Shown here piece by piece: positions 1 to 10,307 of a stretch of DNA of 64,000 bases. The translations under genes were made by a program, and so were the position numbers. The stretch is from contig CAJNDT010003179.1 of assembly GCA_905221615.1 (NCBI GenBank), forward strand, positions 510,311 through 574,310, given 5' to 3'. Under the pieces are notes generated by a model. It was not told the origin of the DNA and did no database searches. It worked only from the letters and a program-made list of their open reading frames with translations. The stretch is from Symbiodinium sp. CCMP2592 (taxonomy: Eukaryota; Sar; Dinophyceae; Suessiales; Symbiodiniaceae). The number at the start of each line of letters is the position of its first letter. Position 1 is the first letter of the stretch.

Positions 1-73
<73 letters not shown>

Positions 74-300
74 GAAGTTGTTGAAGTTGTTGATGTTGTT
101 GGTCTGTTGGTCGTGTTGTTGGTGTTGTTGTTGTTGCAGCTGCTGCTGCTGCTGGTGGTGGTGGTCTGGTGGTGCTGCTGCTGCTGCGGTTGCTGCAAAA
201 GCTGCTGCTTTTGCTGATTTTGCGGCTGTCGTTGGCATAGGTCGGCGCCGTTGTGTTTTGTGTTGTTGGTCCATTCTGCTGTTGTCGTTGTGGTTGTACT
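1..300. repeat. TTG/TGT trinucleotide microsatellite and degenerate flank
   Basis: Bases 1-74 are an almost perfect run of TGT/TTG triplets, followed to about 300 by a decaying mixture of GTT, GCT and GGT triplets. The open frame over it translates to poly-leucine and cysteine/tryptophan runs, which is what a triplet repeat gives, not a gene. The window edge cuts the array, so its full length is unknown. Confidence 0.9.
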
Positions 301-1191
301 AGTGGCTTTTGTGGCTTTAGTATTGACACAGACGGAGCCATGGCGGTGGTAACAGTCAAGAAAAGCGCCGACAACGCCCAGTGCAATTACTAAACCTGGC
401 GAGCGGCAGCCAAGACAAGGTGTTGTTTCAACTCCATGGTTGCTACGGTCTGCGACTCCCAACGAAGAGTATATAAGATTCGGCAATACAGTGACGATGT
501 GCACGAGGATGATGTTGACGATGGCGGCAATATTGTGGCAGCGACGACTAGGAAGAGAGGGATGGTGATGAGAAAGAAGACGAAGACTGTCGATAGTGAA
601 ACAGATTACGAAGCCCGTGTTTCAGTATGATCACTTGTGGCCTGGTTGATGCCGGTCTTGTTTAGCACAGATGTTCGGCGAGTCGTAGACTCTACGTAGA
701 CTGGAGCCTAATCCTTCCGTGCGAAGTCTTGGTGCTTTCCACACGAGCGTTGTGCTGGGGCCGATAGACACTACTATACTCGCCACCTACCTACCTTCTT
801 GCCGCTATCGCCTGGGACCCCGCAGAGTTGTCATTGGCATGCCATGTAGTGTGTGACACAGACTATCACCCTGCAAGAGACATGTCAGTCTCGTGCGAAA
901 GTGAGGCTGAACGTCCGCAAAAGGAAAGCAATAATCCGCCGTGAATCCGATTCTACAAGAATGAATACTGACCACTGCTCAGGCGCACAAATACGTGTAT
1001 AAATATAAACATATGAGAATACCTCCTCGTTTTGCAATGTGTAGCCTGAGCGCATGCCTAGGTAGCCTTCATTGTAAAGTGCTAGTGCGGTAGGAAGCAT
1101 CAAACATGAATGCAAACCGCAACATTACTCTCAAAGGCGCCTTGAGCATAGTGGCGAAAAAGTAGCTGTCCGAAGCGCTTTGTTACCAAAT
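301..1191 (+). other. Gene-free leader, possible 5' LTR of the retrotransposon
   Basis: No convincing coding frame on either strand. The stretch lies directly upstream of a candidate tRNA primer site at 1192 and contains a TATA-like string (GTATAAATATAAAC, 996-1009), so part of it may be the 5' LTR. The second LTR cannot be compared because the 3' end of the element falls in the N gap. LTR borders are therefore not assigned. Confidence 0.35.
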
Positions 1192-1203
1192 TGGTAGCGG
1201 AGC
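1192..1203 (+). other. Candidate primer-binding site (initiator tRNA-Met type)
   Basis: TGGTAGCGGAGC matches 10 of the first 12 bases of the complement of a typical eukaryotic initiator tRNA-Met 3' end (TGGTAGCAGAGG), the usual primer of Ty1/copia elements. It lies 160 bp before the gag ATG, the expected place. The dinoflagellate tRNA sequence itself was not available to compare. Confidence 0.4.
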
Positions 1204-1362
1204 TGAGCCCTCAATTGCAGGGTGAAGCTCCAGCAGGGCCTTTGGGAAGCCAGTTCTCCGTTGTATTGCCTCAGACCGTGTTGGCTGGGGAAGGTGTAAC
1301 ACAGTGGAAGCAAGCAGTGTGATATTCCTTTGGTTGGTGTGGCTGGAGGAGTGTGCCTTACC

Positions 1363-4300
1363 ATGACAGTCGCAGGGTTAAGGTACCAGCAGGGTTCGTA
1401 TGCAACGGCCCCCATAGTGACAAAGAATGGTGTATTCATTTACAGTGGCACTCCAGAAGCGTATCACGAATGGGAGTTCAGAACGGAACTGCGTATCGTT
1501 GCATGTGAGCAGAGAATCAAGAAGGACCGTAGAGAACGGAAGCAGAAGAAGAGCGAATCTTTCTCGTCGTCAAGCAAGCCTGAGACGGGGAAGAGAGAGC
1601 GGTCCCCGACGAAAGGGCGTGAGGATGACTTGGAGCGTGGCCCAGTGTCAGACACGTCCAGTGAGATCCCGAAGGTGAAGGAACACGAGTCAGGGTCCGA
1701 AGATTCCGATGGAGAGAGTGAGAAAGATCAGTGGTTGGATGCTACCTTGCGTGTCATGGAGGGACTGCGAGGAGATGCATTTCAGAGGGCCAAGGACTTG
1801 GGTGTTCAGACATTGTCATCTCCGGGAGGTTTGAGAAAGCTAATTCAAGAGATCAAGCGCATGGTGTTTCCTTTGGGAACCCTTGAAGCACAGGCACTCT
1901 TTCGCAGTGGCCAGGCCCAGTACGGCCCACTGTCGAGACAAGGTGGTGAGAGTATAGTCAGCTACATCTCACGCCGAAGAAGGTGGTGGGAGTTGATGCA
2001 ACAGCTTGATCCCAGAATAAGCTTGAGTGATGGACTTAGAGCAGAACTCATGCTGGAGCTAAGTGGACTCACCAAGGATCAGCAGCTAATGATTAAGGCT
2101 TGCGCAGGAGGTGACAACAGCTTCGAGAGTTTTGCTAGAATCATGATTGAGCATCATGGAAACATTCACTTGAGGGACAACCGCTTATTGGACCCATTTG
2201 GCAAAGGAAAGGGCAAGGAGCCAGGCAAGTTCGGTTCCAAGGACTTCGGCAGGGACAAAGGTAAGTTTGGCCCAAAGGGATTCGGCAAAGGATCTTCAGG
2301 GAAGCCATCTTACAATCAGCCGTCACCGTGGAGAGCGTATGCAGCCGAAGAGATGGGTCAACATGCGGAGTATTATGGAGAACCAAGTGGATCAGAGTAC
2401 GAGCATTGGGGATACCTAGCAGAGCATTGGGGAGAAACCGATCCGAATGAATGGTGGTATGGAGAGCATGGTGAAAACCCCCAAGCATACCCAGCGTATA
2501 CCCCAGACAATCAAGAGAGAGAAGAGTATGTATCTGATGAAGACATTGCAACCGCGCTGAACGTCATTGAATCGTGTGACCCAGATGCTTACCCAGAAGC
2601 AGCGGCAGAGGCTATTCAGCTACAATTGGCTGCAAATGTCGTCATGGGCAAGGCAGGAAAAGGGAAATCCCAAGGAAAAGGTAAAGGATTCCCAGTCGTC
2701 AAGTCGAACTTGAGCATTGAGGATAGGAAAAAGCGCCTTCAGGAGATCAAGAGCAAATCGAGGTGTATGAAATGTGGCCAAGTTGGACATTGGAGTGGGG
2801 ATCCACAGTGCCCGAAAGGACGTGGAGGTCAGGCACCCAACCAGACCCCAGCTAAGCAAGCATTCTTGGCTACGCTATCGGATTCGAGTTCAGAGGATGA
2901 TTGTTTGCTGATTTCGGATGATTCGGCAAGTCCTCATGCGATGATGGCGTACAGGCACAGCCCAAGCAGGTTGACCAAGGGAGGAACAATGAGGGATGAG
3001 GTTCCTCCAGGTGGTGACAAGAAGTTCCTATTTGGACAGCATCGAGGGTTAACTTATGAAGAGGTCACATGGCGATTTCCGGGATATGCGTCATGGGGAT
3101 TCAACGAACGAGCTCCGTCCTTGTATCTGTCTCAGTATCTGGATTGGGTACACAACTATTACACCATCGATCAAAAGACGATGGAAGTCTCCCGGCGAGA
3201 AGTCCCGCTCGACCAAATGGGAGTCCCCAGCGCAGAAGCTTCAGCATCAGATCAGATGATACCAGCAAGATCAGCGCACAGATCAGCCAAGAAGAAGCCG
3301 CCAAATCCACCATTACCCGTGAGCTGTCGGAAATGCACAGATTTCAGTTTCTTGGGAACCAACGCTTATGTGCAGGTCAAGACTTGCAAAGATTGCGGTA
3401 AGATTGAGAAGACGAAGAAGGAGATGCCAGAGAAGAAAGACATCAACCTTTGTGAGCACAAGAACACAAACCGGCTAGGTTCCAATAAGGCAACGATGAG
3501 GGTATTCTGCAAGGATTGCGGGAATTTCATTGATGAGATGCCGAGAGAGGAAGCGAAGAGACGACAGGCGATAGGAAGAGAGGTTGAGACCATGTCGGCA
3601 GCGTCGTTTGACTTGGTATCGAGCATTCAGCAGTCCGTGAGTCAGGGTACGGAGTTGACTACCGAGCAAGCAGTGGTTGTCTTGGACGATTTCAGAACCC
3701 AGGTAGAGGACCACATGGTAGCACAAGATGTAGCTGGAGAAGCAAAGCCTACCATTTCAGCAGAAATCTTGCATGGCATACTCCAAGATTGCATTGAAGC
3801 ATCACAAGTGGCCGAAGAACCTGATCCACCTCGTGGACCAGTAGGTGTGACGGATTGGTCTGGACCCTCTGCAGCTCCATCAGCAAGCCGTCAGAGGACA
3901 GGATATGCGCCACGACGTTCGGGATTCATGGCAACTCTTGAGGAACCCGGACCCCTGCCTAACGATGAGGTTGGATTGATTCTCCCAGTGGTTGACATTA
4001 TGGAAGACGAAGATGTTTGGGCTACTTTGGATGAAGGGGCAAACAGCAGCGTTGCCGGTGGTCAGTGGATGAACAGAACGGAGTCCAAGTTGAGGGAGTT
4101 GGGATTCGAGTGCCCGTGGATTTCCTCCGAAACCAAAACATTCAATGGACTTGCCCACAGCGCCTCAACCGTTGGTACCCGGCGGATTCCCTTCAGCATT
4201 GAGACTTTCGGGAGTTCACTCCTTGACCGTGGTGGCAAGGATGGTTTGACCCATGACCCGAACAGCAGTGGAGATCGGGATTTTACTTCGGGTTTGATGG

Positions 4301-6384
4301 ATGTGCATGTCCTACCTGACGACACAACGGCTCCGCTTCTCATGTCGCAGTTTGCACAGAGTAAGTTGGGGTTGGTGAAGGACATGGGGAATTTTCGGTG
4401 TTACCTTCGAAAGGATGGCCAAGAATGGATGGTTCCATTAGCCCGAGCCAGGGGGAGTAATCTTCTGTGCATCAACTTGACCAAGGGTTTGAGACAGAAG
4501 ACGGAGTTGCCTAAGGCCATTCGGAAGCTCAGAACATCACAGGCAGTGTTGACTGCTAGCTACACAGCTACCACTGAGAGCGAGAGAGTGGCGCGAAGAA
4601 GTGAAGGGGTTCTCGAGGCTCTGCCCTCCATGGAGGTTTACGCGGCATCGGCCGGTCGTAACTTTATTGAGCAGGCTGCGGAGTACTTGAGAGATCCTTC
4701 CCATCAGAGGGCTGTGTTGTTGGCGAAAGCATGCTTTCCAGATCATCGCATTGCGGACGATACAGCTATCTTTGTGATGGATACTCTGCGGTTGCATGAC
4801 CCAGAGGAGCGGCCACAGACTCGTGGACATGTGGGGAGGCGCCCCGATACGCTTGCGGCACCGCTACGAGATGAGAACTTCCTTGCAAACATGCGCGAGC
4901 TCAAGCAGCGGCTGGAGCAGGATGGATCGGTGCGACCGAAGCGTTGTTATGCAATTTATATCTGTAATCAGTCTCGGCATAGATCAGTGGCAGGCGCGGA
5001 GCTTACAGATGCGGTAGTGCCGGAGGGCACGAGGCTTCAGATTGTGCACACTGGCGAGAGGAGCTCATGGCCTCAGATGAGATCTTGTTATGGCCGTTGT
5101 GATATTTGCACTTGGTCAGACAGATGGACGACTCATCAAGTCGAGAACATCTTGGAGGAGGCTCGCCAATGGATCACAAGGGCGCAAGGACGGCCCACGA
5201 ACGCGGCGAAGTTTTATGGAAAATGGACCTGCGAGCGCGCAGAGCCGAAGCCGAAGGTGAGAGCAGAACGCACCGAGTATCTTGAGCCTCGTTCGAAGGT
5301 GAAGGCTAAGGCCAGGCCGGCTGTGCGTGTTGTGATTCCTGATGATCTTGAGCCGGCCGTGCGTGTTGCTGCCCCTAAGCCATCGACTTCCCGAGCTGTG
5401 AGCTCTGCTCCGAAGCCTTCTTCCCGATCAGAGAGCCCTGCTGGGTCTGTTCCGGCTGAGAGTGCTGCGACGACGACTGATCCGGTGGCATGGGCTAGGA
5501 TTCAGGCGTTGGAGTCGGAGGTGAGTAGGCTGGCAGGTTTGCTTGAGACTCGGAGGGATGCCAGGGAGGAGCCCGCGAGCAGGGGGAGAGAGCCACTCCC
5601 GAGGCAGCGAGCCAGGGATGTGACTCCGCCGTGGAGGAGCCGATCGCCTTTGCAACGGCGGCCGACAGTGGCACCTAATGCATCCGTCGCGACGACTGGG
5701 GATTACCCCGAAATGGAGGAACTGATGATCAGCGATGGTGCAGGCGATTGGCGTGGCCGTATTGATTTCCAGAGTTGGATGACTAATGGAATCGTCGAGC
5801 GTATTTTTGCAACTGGTGTGCATTGGATGCGGCCCACTCAGACCCGGCATATCTTCAAGCCCAGAGTCATGACCTGGATTGGACCAGGATCCGCGCACGA
5901 GAACATTCAGCGGAATATCAAGGTACAGGTGTACAAGGATGCAGACCAGGCCGTAAGCAATCTTGCCAATGAGCTGAAGGCTCTCAGGTGGGTGGAGGTG
6001 ACATTCGCTCGGCGCCCATCGGGATGGCAGATGTATGGCCCGGTTGCTGCAGGGACCACTCGCTTCGTGCCGGATGCGAGCGATTTCGTGGTTGTACAGT
6101 TTCCGAACAGCGAGTCAATGCGGAATCCGGCATACACAGCAGTGCTCATGTCGAAGCAGCAGTCTAGTACGTATGATTCGGGAGTGAGAGTGGTGAGCCA
6201 CATGGACAGATTTGTTCACATGACTGCGGGCATGACACATGATGATACGGAGAAGCCAACTTCCCTCATCCTCATTCACGACAATCAGCCATTCCAAGAT
6301 GGCACTGGGATCTCCCAACATTCCGCGAAGGATTTCAAGTTGAGCCGACTGGTTCACGAGATCAACGAGTTCAGGCCAGGGTAA
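1363..6384 (+). CDS. Retrotransposon Gag-protease polyprotein with RapZ-C-like motif
   Basis: Open frame of about 1673 residues from the ATG at 1363 (ACCATGA context). The open frame begins slightly upstream, at 1330 with TTG. Residues about 120-275 look like a gag capsid region. About 280-316 is rich in Gly/Lys/Phe, as in nucleocapsids. A zinc knuckle CMKCGQVGHWSGDPQC lies at about 468-483, with six rather than four residues before the last Cys. Two Cys-rich segments with paired CxxC (about 655-738) may bind zinc. A retroviral-type aspartic protease site is suggested by LDEGANSSVAG, Asp about 890. At about 1195-1215 the string CNQSRHRSVA resembles the C-terminal domain of RapZ. A short heptad-like segment (about 1380-1400) could be a coiled coil. 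The last 200 residues are unrecognised. The frame ends at TAA 6382-6384, and pol continues in the -1 frame. Confidence 0.8.
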   Translation: MTVAGLRYQQGSYATAPIVTKNGVFIYSGTPEAYHEWEFRTELRIVACEQRIKKDRRERKQKKSESFSSSSKPETGKRERSPTKGREDDLERGPVSDTSSEIPKVKEHESGSEDSDGESEKDQWLDATLRVMEGLRGDAFQRAKDLGVQTLSSPGGLRKLIQEIKRMVFPLGTLEAQALFRSGQAQYGPLSRQGGESIVSYISRRRRWWELMQQLDPRISLSDGLRAELMLELSGLTKDQQLMIKACAGGDNSFESFARIMIEHHGNIHLRDNRLLDPFGKGKGKEPGKFGSKDFGRDKGKFGPKGFGKGSSGKPSYNQPSPWRAYAAEEMGQHAEYYGEPSGSEYEHWGYLAEHWGETDPNEWWYGEHGENPQAYPAYTPDNQEREEYVSDEDIATALNVIESCDPDAYPEAAAEAIQLQLAANVVMGKAGKGKSQGKGKGFPVVKSNLSIEDRKKRLQEIKSKSRCMKCGQVGHWSGDPQCPKGRGGQAPNQTPAKQAFLATLSDSSSEDDCLLISDDSASPHAMMAYRHSPSRLTKGGTMRDEVPPGGDKKFLFGQHRGLTYEEVTWRFPGYASWGFNERAPSLYLSQYLDWVHNYYTIDQKTMEVSRREVPLDQMGVPSAEASASDQMIPARSAHRSAKKKPPNPPLPVSCRKCTDFSFLGTNAYVQVKTCKDCGKIEKTKKEMPEKKDINLCEHKNTNRLGSNKATMRVFCKDCGNFIDEMPREEAKRRQAIGREVETMSAASFDLVSSIQQSVSQGTELTTEQAVVVLDDFRTQVEDHMVAQDVAGEAKPTISAEILHGILQDCIEASQVAEEPDPPRGPVGVTDWSGPSAAPSASRQRTGYAPRRSGFMATLEEPGPLPNDEVGLILPVVDIMEDEDVWATLDEGANSSVAGGQWMNRTESKLRELGFECPWISSETKTFNGLAHSASTVGTRRIPFSIETFGSSLLDRGGKDGLTHDPNSSGDRDFTSGLMDVHVLPDDTTAPLLMSQFAQSKLGLVKDMGNFRCYLRKDGQEWMVPLARARGSNLLCINLTKGLRQKTELPKAIRKLRTSQAVLTASYTATTESERVARRSEGVLEALPSMEVYAASAGRNFIEQAAEYLRDPSHQRAVLLAKACFPDHRIADDTAIFVMDTLRLHDPEERPQTRGHVGRRPDTLAAPLRDENFLANMRELKQRLEQDGSVRPKRCYAIYICNQSRHRSVAGAELTDAVVPEGTRLQIVHTGERSSWPQMRSCYGRCDICTWSDRWTTHQVENILEEARQWITRAQGRPTNAAKFYGKWTCERAEPKPKVRAERTEYLEPRSKVKAKARPAVRVVIPDDLEPAVRVAAPKPSTSRAVSSAPKPSSRSESPAGSVPAESAATTTDPVAWARIQALESEVSRLAGLLETRRDAREEPASRGREPLPRQRARDVTPPWRSRSPLQRRPTVAPNASVATTGDYPEMEELMISDGAGDWRGRIDFQSWMTNGIVERIFATGVHWMRPTQTRHIFKPRVMTWIGPGSAHENIQRNIKVQVYKDADQAVSNLANELKALRWVEVTFARRPSGWQMYGPVAAGTTRFVPDASDFVVVQFPNSESMRNPAYTAVLMSKQQSSTYDSGVRVVSHMDRFVHMTAGMTHDDTEKPTSLILIHDNQPFQDGTGISQHSAKDFKLSRLVHEINEFRPG
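6246..6384 (+). other. Gag/Pol frame overlap: -1 frameshift zone
   Basis: The pol frame is open from just after a TGA at 6243, so it overlaps the gag frame by about 139 nt before the gag stop. Protein-like sequence continues across the junction only if the ribosome moves one base back. No classical X XXY YYZ heptamer was recognised. It may be programmed -1 frameshifting or a one-base lesion. Confidence 0.55.
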
Positions 6385-6455
6385 TCGTCTACAAGGCATC
6401 GGAACCGGAACGGAGTGTTATCGTAGATCTTCTGTGCGAGTCGGATGCATCTGGA

Positions 6456-9400
6456 GTGACAGTCTGTGTGGTAGCACCCCTAGGAAAGATCCCGGATTGC
6501 GGAGTGCAGATTCATGAGTGTCGAGGTGATGCAAACATGATTTGTGTTGGACCGTTGGCCAGCACAGTGGGGCGTGATATCGTTACATGGTTTGAGGGTA
6601 ACGGGTACACCCCAAAAGCATACACGGATACAAACTCCTATTCCTTTCGCGACTTCCTGAAATCACTGGCTGATGACGCTTATTTGGAGATGCTTTCCAC
6701 AGCCATGGTTGCCGAATCGGGAGGTGATGGTCAGGATGTGGAGTTAGATCTGGAAAACTCAGACACAGAAATGAACCCAGAGAGAGAGCCGCAGGGAGCA
6801 CAAGATGAGAATCGGAACGCTCAGAATGAGGGTGATCGGGAGATTGAAGACGCAGCTGAACGCATTCTGGAACAAGCCGGGCAACCGCAACTTACCCCAT
6901 TAGAGCGAGAGCGCGAGTGGTTGGAAACACTACCACTACCAGGAGTGCCGAAATCGGAAGCCGAGAGACGCAAGATGTGGCGAATGCTACCGCAAAAGGT
7001 TCGAGTGGCAATCAGGAGACTTCATCGGCAGTTCAATCACCCAGCGCCCAAGACCCTAGTGGCGATACTCAAGGCCGGAGGTGCATCGAAGGAGTTCATC
7101 GAGGCAGCCAAGTTAGCGAAGTGTGATTCGTGCATCAAAACATCAGGGAAGCCGAGGCCTCATCCCGTAGGTTTGGGACACGGAGAGTATCGAGTGGGAG
7201 ATGTTCTGGGGATTGACGTTCTTGAAATTTCCGATTCGGGAAAGCAGAAGTATCAGTGCGTCAACTTGGTCGACATGGCATCAGGATTTCAGCAGCTTGA
7301 AGTGCTTCGACCGGTAGGCGAGCACGCAGGACCACCAAGCGCAGAGTCTTGTTTGGAAGCAGTCCAAAGATGGGTAACTTGGCTAGGGTTGCCAAGAGTG
7401 CTCATGGCAGACCGTGGCACCCACAATCGGGGCATATTCAACAAGTGGGCATCAGAGAAAGGAGTTGACATAAGGTACGCCGCGACCGAGGCCCCATGGA
7501 TGATTGGGAAAGTAGAAAGGCACGGAGGGCTTGCGAAAGCCGTGGTGAGAAAGGTAGTGCATGAAGTGGGTACCACAGGGGTTTCAGAGATCCGAGCAGT
7601 GGTTCAAGAAGTCATCGGAGTCAAGAATGCAATGATGAATACTTCTGGGTACAGTCCAATGCAGTGGGTTACAGGCCGAAACCCAAGGGATCCAGGAGCG
7701 ATGACCGATGAGCACGGATGGCTGGACTTAGGTGCAATGGAATCAAAGCACGATGGGAGCAGCGAGTTCGCATCACGGCATCAGGCAAGAATGGCTGCGA
7801 AGAAAGCCATGATTCATTTGGATTGCAGTCGCAGAGTCCAAAAGGCATTGACCCGGAACGCAGCTCCGATCAAGGAGGATTACCAGCCAGGTGATTATGT
7901 CGTGTATCGGCGAGATGCTCAGGCTGGTGGAACGAAGTGGAGCAGCGCATCAAGAGTGATCGGTAAGGAAGGGTCAGAGTCGGTTTGGGTTATACACGGT
8001 GGAGTGCCGGTATTGTGCTCAGTTCATGCCCTACGCCCAGCTACCGAAGAAGAAGTCATGTCTCATTGCATGCTACAGGGGATCCCGTTGCTGCCTACAG
8101 AGTTGACAGAGGGACCCAGAGGCAAGAAAGCATACATTGACAAGCGTCAAAAGACAGAACCAGCAAAAGCAGCTAAGCAGCCTGACGCGAAGAAGCGGAA
8201 ACAAGAGGGAGCAGCGTCCAAGGACATTCCCATTCCAAGCAGCAGCGAAAGCAACTCAAGCTCAGAGTCCAGTGATGAAAGCGAAGGACAAGGGAATACA
8301 GCAATAGATAAGACGGGCACAATCCCGGAACATCAAGCTGAGCAGAACAACACCGCGCATGAAGCACATCAAGCAGATGGAAATACAATGACGGAGTGTG
8401 AAAGGCTAGCCAAACAGGCCTTGGAACACGAAGATTACACTCCGAGAACATGTTTGCAGGTGTTGAGAGCATGTCAGTTCCCGAAGAAGAGGAAGCGGGA
8501 CATCAATCAGACCGGTGAGTGCATGAGCTTTGGAACTTATGCGCATGGTCCGTTTTCAGGGGTGACAAAAGCAACATTGGAGCACCCATGGCTTGTTCTG
8601 TATGTGAACGAGTACCTACGCGCACGTGGGGCTACGGAGGGGTGGTCCAGCTTCGTGATTCATTTGAATGCAGAGACCCCGAAGCACACGGACAACCACA
8701 ACATGCCAGGATCGGTGAATCAACTCACCAGCTTAGGACCTCACGAAGGAGGACAGATATGGGTTCAAGACCCTGGAGGCCAGTCCAAGCGCATGGATTA
8801 CGAAGGTCAGGATGGGAGAATTCTGAAGTGCAAGCACAGGGTCGTGACATTCGGACCTGATCAGGCGCATGCTACACTTCCTTTTGAAGGTGAGAGATGG
8901 TCTATTTCAGCATACGCCAGTCGAGGTTTTCCTAAATTGACAAAGCAACAGCACAAGGACCTCGCTGATCAAGGGTTTAATGTGGAACCATTGAAAGCAC
9001 TAGCCAGAGCAACAGGGAGTTCGTGCATGACAGCCGCTTGTCATCAGGGAGAACATCATCAGGACGACGTCAAGGTCGTGGACACTCAGGCGGAGGAGTC
9101 AGTGACGCAAGAGCGCGACCTCCCCATGGAATCATTGATGACCCGAGGTATGACTGAGGATCATTGGCGTGTGGCTACGGGATTCTTCTTCAGGGTGCAC
9201 ATGAAGCCCAGAACAGGCCTCTACACCCCAAGTGCCGATGATTTCCCAGGTGATATTAGTCGGGTGAGTCACACAAGGGTAACACACAAAACCTTTTCAG
9301 GTGGAAGAACAGATCATGTTACCGATGAGTGGGGAATGGTTCGCGAAGCAGATGAGAATTCAGATGGACCGTGGACGGGATTCACGTTGTTCAAGTATGC

Positions 9401-10307
9401 TGATACTGAGGCGGAATTATCTTCATTACCTCAGGCGCAGGTGGAGTCAGCGGAGTATCAGGCATTCTTGAGTGACAGAATACTACCCAAAAATGAACCG
9501 TTCGGTGAAGCAGTGAATGGTAAGAAGCCGAAGAAGCTTGACATCAACAGAGTGGATGAGAAAACAGCCCAAGGGATTCACGAGGCCCGAGGACAAGAAT
9601 GGGAAAAGTACAAACAGTACAATGCAGCAGTTCCCATTATGGGACCAATGCTAGAAGGCCTACTTCGAGAAGGACACATCCCGATCCCAAGCCAGTGGGT
9701 GGATGTCGACAAGAACGAATTCAAGAAAGGTCGGAGCGACTACCAGCCAAGGTACAGGAGCAGACTGGTGTCGTGCGGGAACTACGAGAACGTCTCCCGA
9801 AATGAGCTAAGGTGTGATGCGCCCACGGTGGACGCAGAAACCCATTGTCTGATCGCAAGTTACGCGGCTTGCCGCAAGATAAAGCTCAGGTGCGGGGATA
9901 TCTCTTCGGCATACTTTCAGTCAGAACCGCTGGAAAGGGTAATCATCATGAAGCAGCCGCGAGGAGGATTGCCCGGTGTGCCGCCAGAAGCTATGTTGCT
10001 GTGTAGGTTGCCGGTGTATGGCACAATGGATGCTGGCAGAGGGTTCTACACACGTCTGTGCAATGTGTCATGTGAGGAAGGACTCAAGGTAAGCAAGATT
10101 GCAACTGGATTGTACTACGTGCTAGGGTCTGACAACCTTCCTGCAGTGCTGCTGGGGACCCATGTAGATGACCTGCTTTGGTGTGCGACGCCAGAAGGAG
10201 AAGAGATCATGGACAAGATCATGGCCAAGTTTGACATGGGGAAGATTGAGGACACGGATTCCGGTATTGCGGCCGGAGGTTTAGACAGGATGCCGACTTC
10301 AACGTGA
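6456..10307 (+). CDS. Retrotransposon Pol: integrase, dioxygenase-like domain, reverse transcriptase
   Basis: Open frame starting before 6456 (GTG; first ATG 6537) and translated by frameshift from gag. Residues are counted from 6456. Integrase has an HHCC-type site (H190, H195, C223, C226) and the D254, D319, E354 triad with the D-35-E spacing. A Ser/Glu-rich acidic linker follows (about 590-650). Residues about 690-830 carry a 2-oxoglutarate/Fe(II) dioxygenase signature: HTD (H744, D746), GGQIWV, a distal His805 and Arg814 in HATLPFEGERW. Reverse transcriptase follows, with SRLVSCG, D1148 in GDISSAYF, and the HVDD active site (D1238, D1239; usually YVDD). The frame is lost after about 10250: the last residues before TGA 10305-10307 are out of register, and the conserved sequence continues in another frame. 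Copies of this kind are common mobile elements in dinoflagellates; the activity of this copy is doubtful. Confidence 0.8.
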   Translation: MTVCVVAPLGKIPDCGVQIHECRGDANMICVGPLASTVGRDIVTWFEGNGYTPKAYTDTNSYSFRDFLKSLADDAYLEMLSTAMVAESGGDGQDVELDLENSDTEMNPEREPQGAQDENRNAQNEGDREIEDAAERILEQAGQPQLTPLEREREWLETLPLPGVPKSEAERRKMWRMLPQKVRVAIRRLHRQFNHPAPKTLVAILKAGGASKEFIEAAKLAKCDSCIKTSGKPRPHPVGLGHGEYRVGDVLGIDVLEISDSGKQKYQCVNLVDMASGFQQLEVLRPVGEHAGPPSAESCLEAVQRWVTWLGLPRVLMADRGTHNRGIFNKWASEKGVDIRYAATEAPWMIGKVERHGGLAKAVVRKVVHEVGTTGVSEIRAVVQEVIGVKNAMMNTSGYSPMQWVTGRNPRDPGAMTDEHGWLDLGAMESKHDGSSEFASRHQARMAAKKAMIHLDCSRRVQKALTRNAAPIKEDYQPGDYVVYRRDAQAGGTKWSSASRVIGKEGSESVWVIHGGVPVLCSVHALRPATEEEVMSHCMLQGIPLLPTELTEGPRGKKAYIDKRQKTEPAKAAKQPDAKKRKQEGAASKDIPIPSSSESNSSSESSDESEGQGNTAIDKTGTIPEHQAEQNNTAHEAHQADGNTMTECERLAKQALEHEDYTPRTCLQVLRACQFPKKRKRDINQTGECMSFGTYAHGPFSGVTKATLEHPWLVLYVNEYLRARGATEGWSSFVIHLNAETPKHTDNHNMPGSVNQLTSLGPHEGGQIWVQDPGGQSKRMDYEGQDGRILKCKHRVVTFGPDQAHATLPFEGERWSISAYASRGFPKLTKQQHKDLADQGFNVEPLKALARATGSSCMTAACHQGEHHQDDVKVVDTQAEESVTQERDLPMESLMTRGMTEDHWRVATGFFFRVHMKPRTGLYTPSADDFPGDISRVSHTRVTHKTFSGGRTDHVTDEWGMVREADENSDGPWTGFTLFKYADTEAELSSLPQAQVESAEYQAFLSDRILPKNEPFGEAVNGKKPKKLDINRVDEKTAQGIHEARGQEWEKYKQYNAAVPIMGPMLEGLLREGHIPIPSQWVDVDKNEFKKGRSDYQPRYRSRLVSCGNYENVSRNELRCDAPTVDAETHCLIASYAACRKIKLRCGDISSAYFQSEPLERVIIMKQPRGGLPGVPPEAMLLCRLPVYGTMDAGRGFYTRLCNVSCEEGLKVSKIATGLYYVLGSDNLPAVLLGTHVDDLLWCATPEGEEIMDKIMAKFDMGKIEDTDSGIAAGGLDRMPTST

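Noticed and set aside
3..302. Poly-leucine open frame at the window start
   Set aside because: It is a translation of a TTG microsatellite; no protein-like sequence remains outside the repeat.
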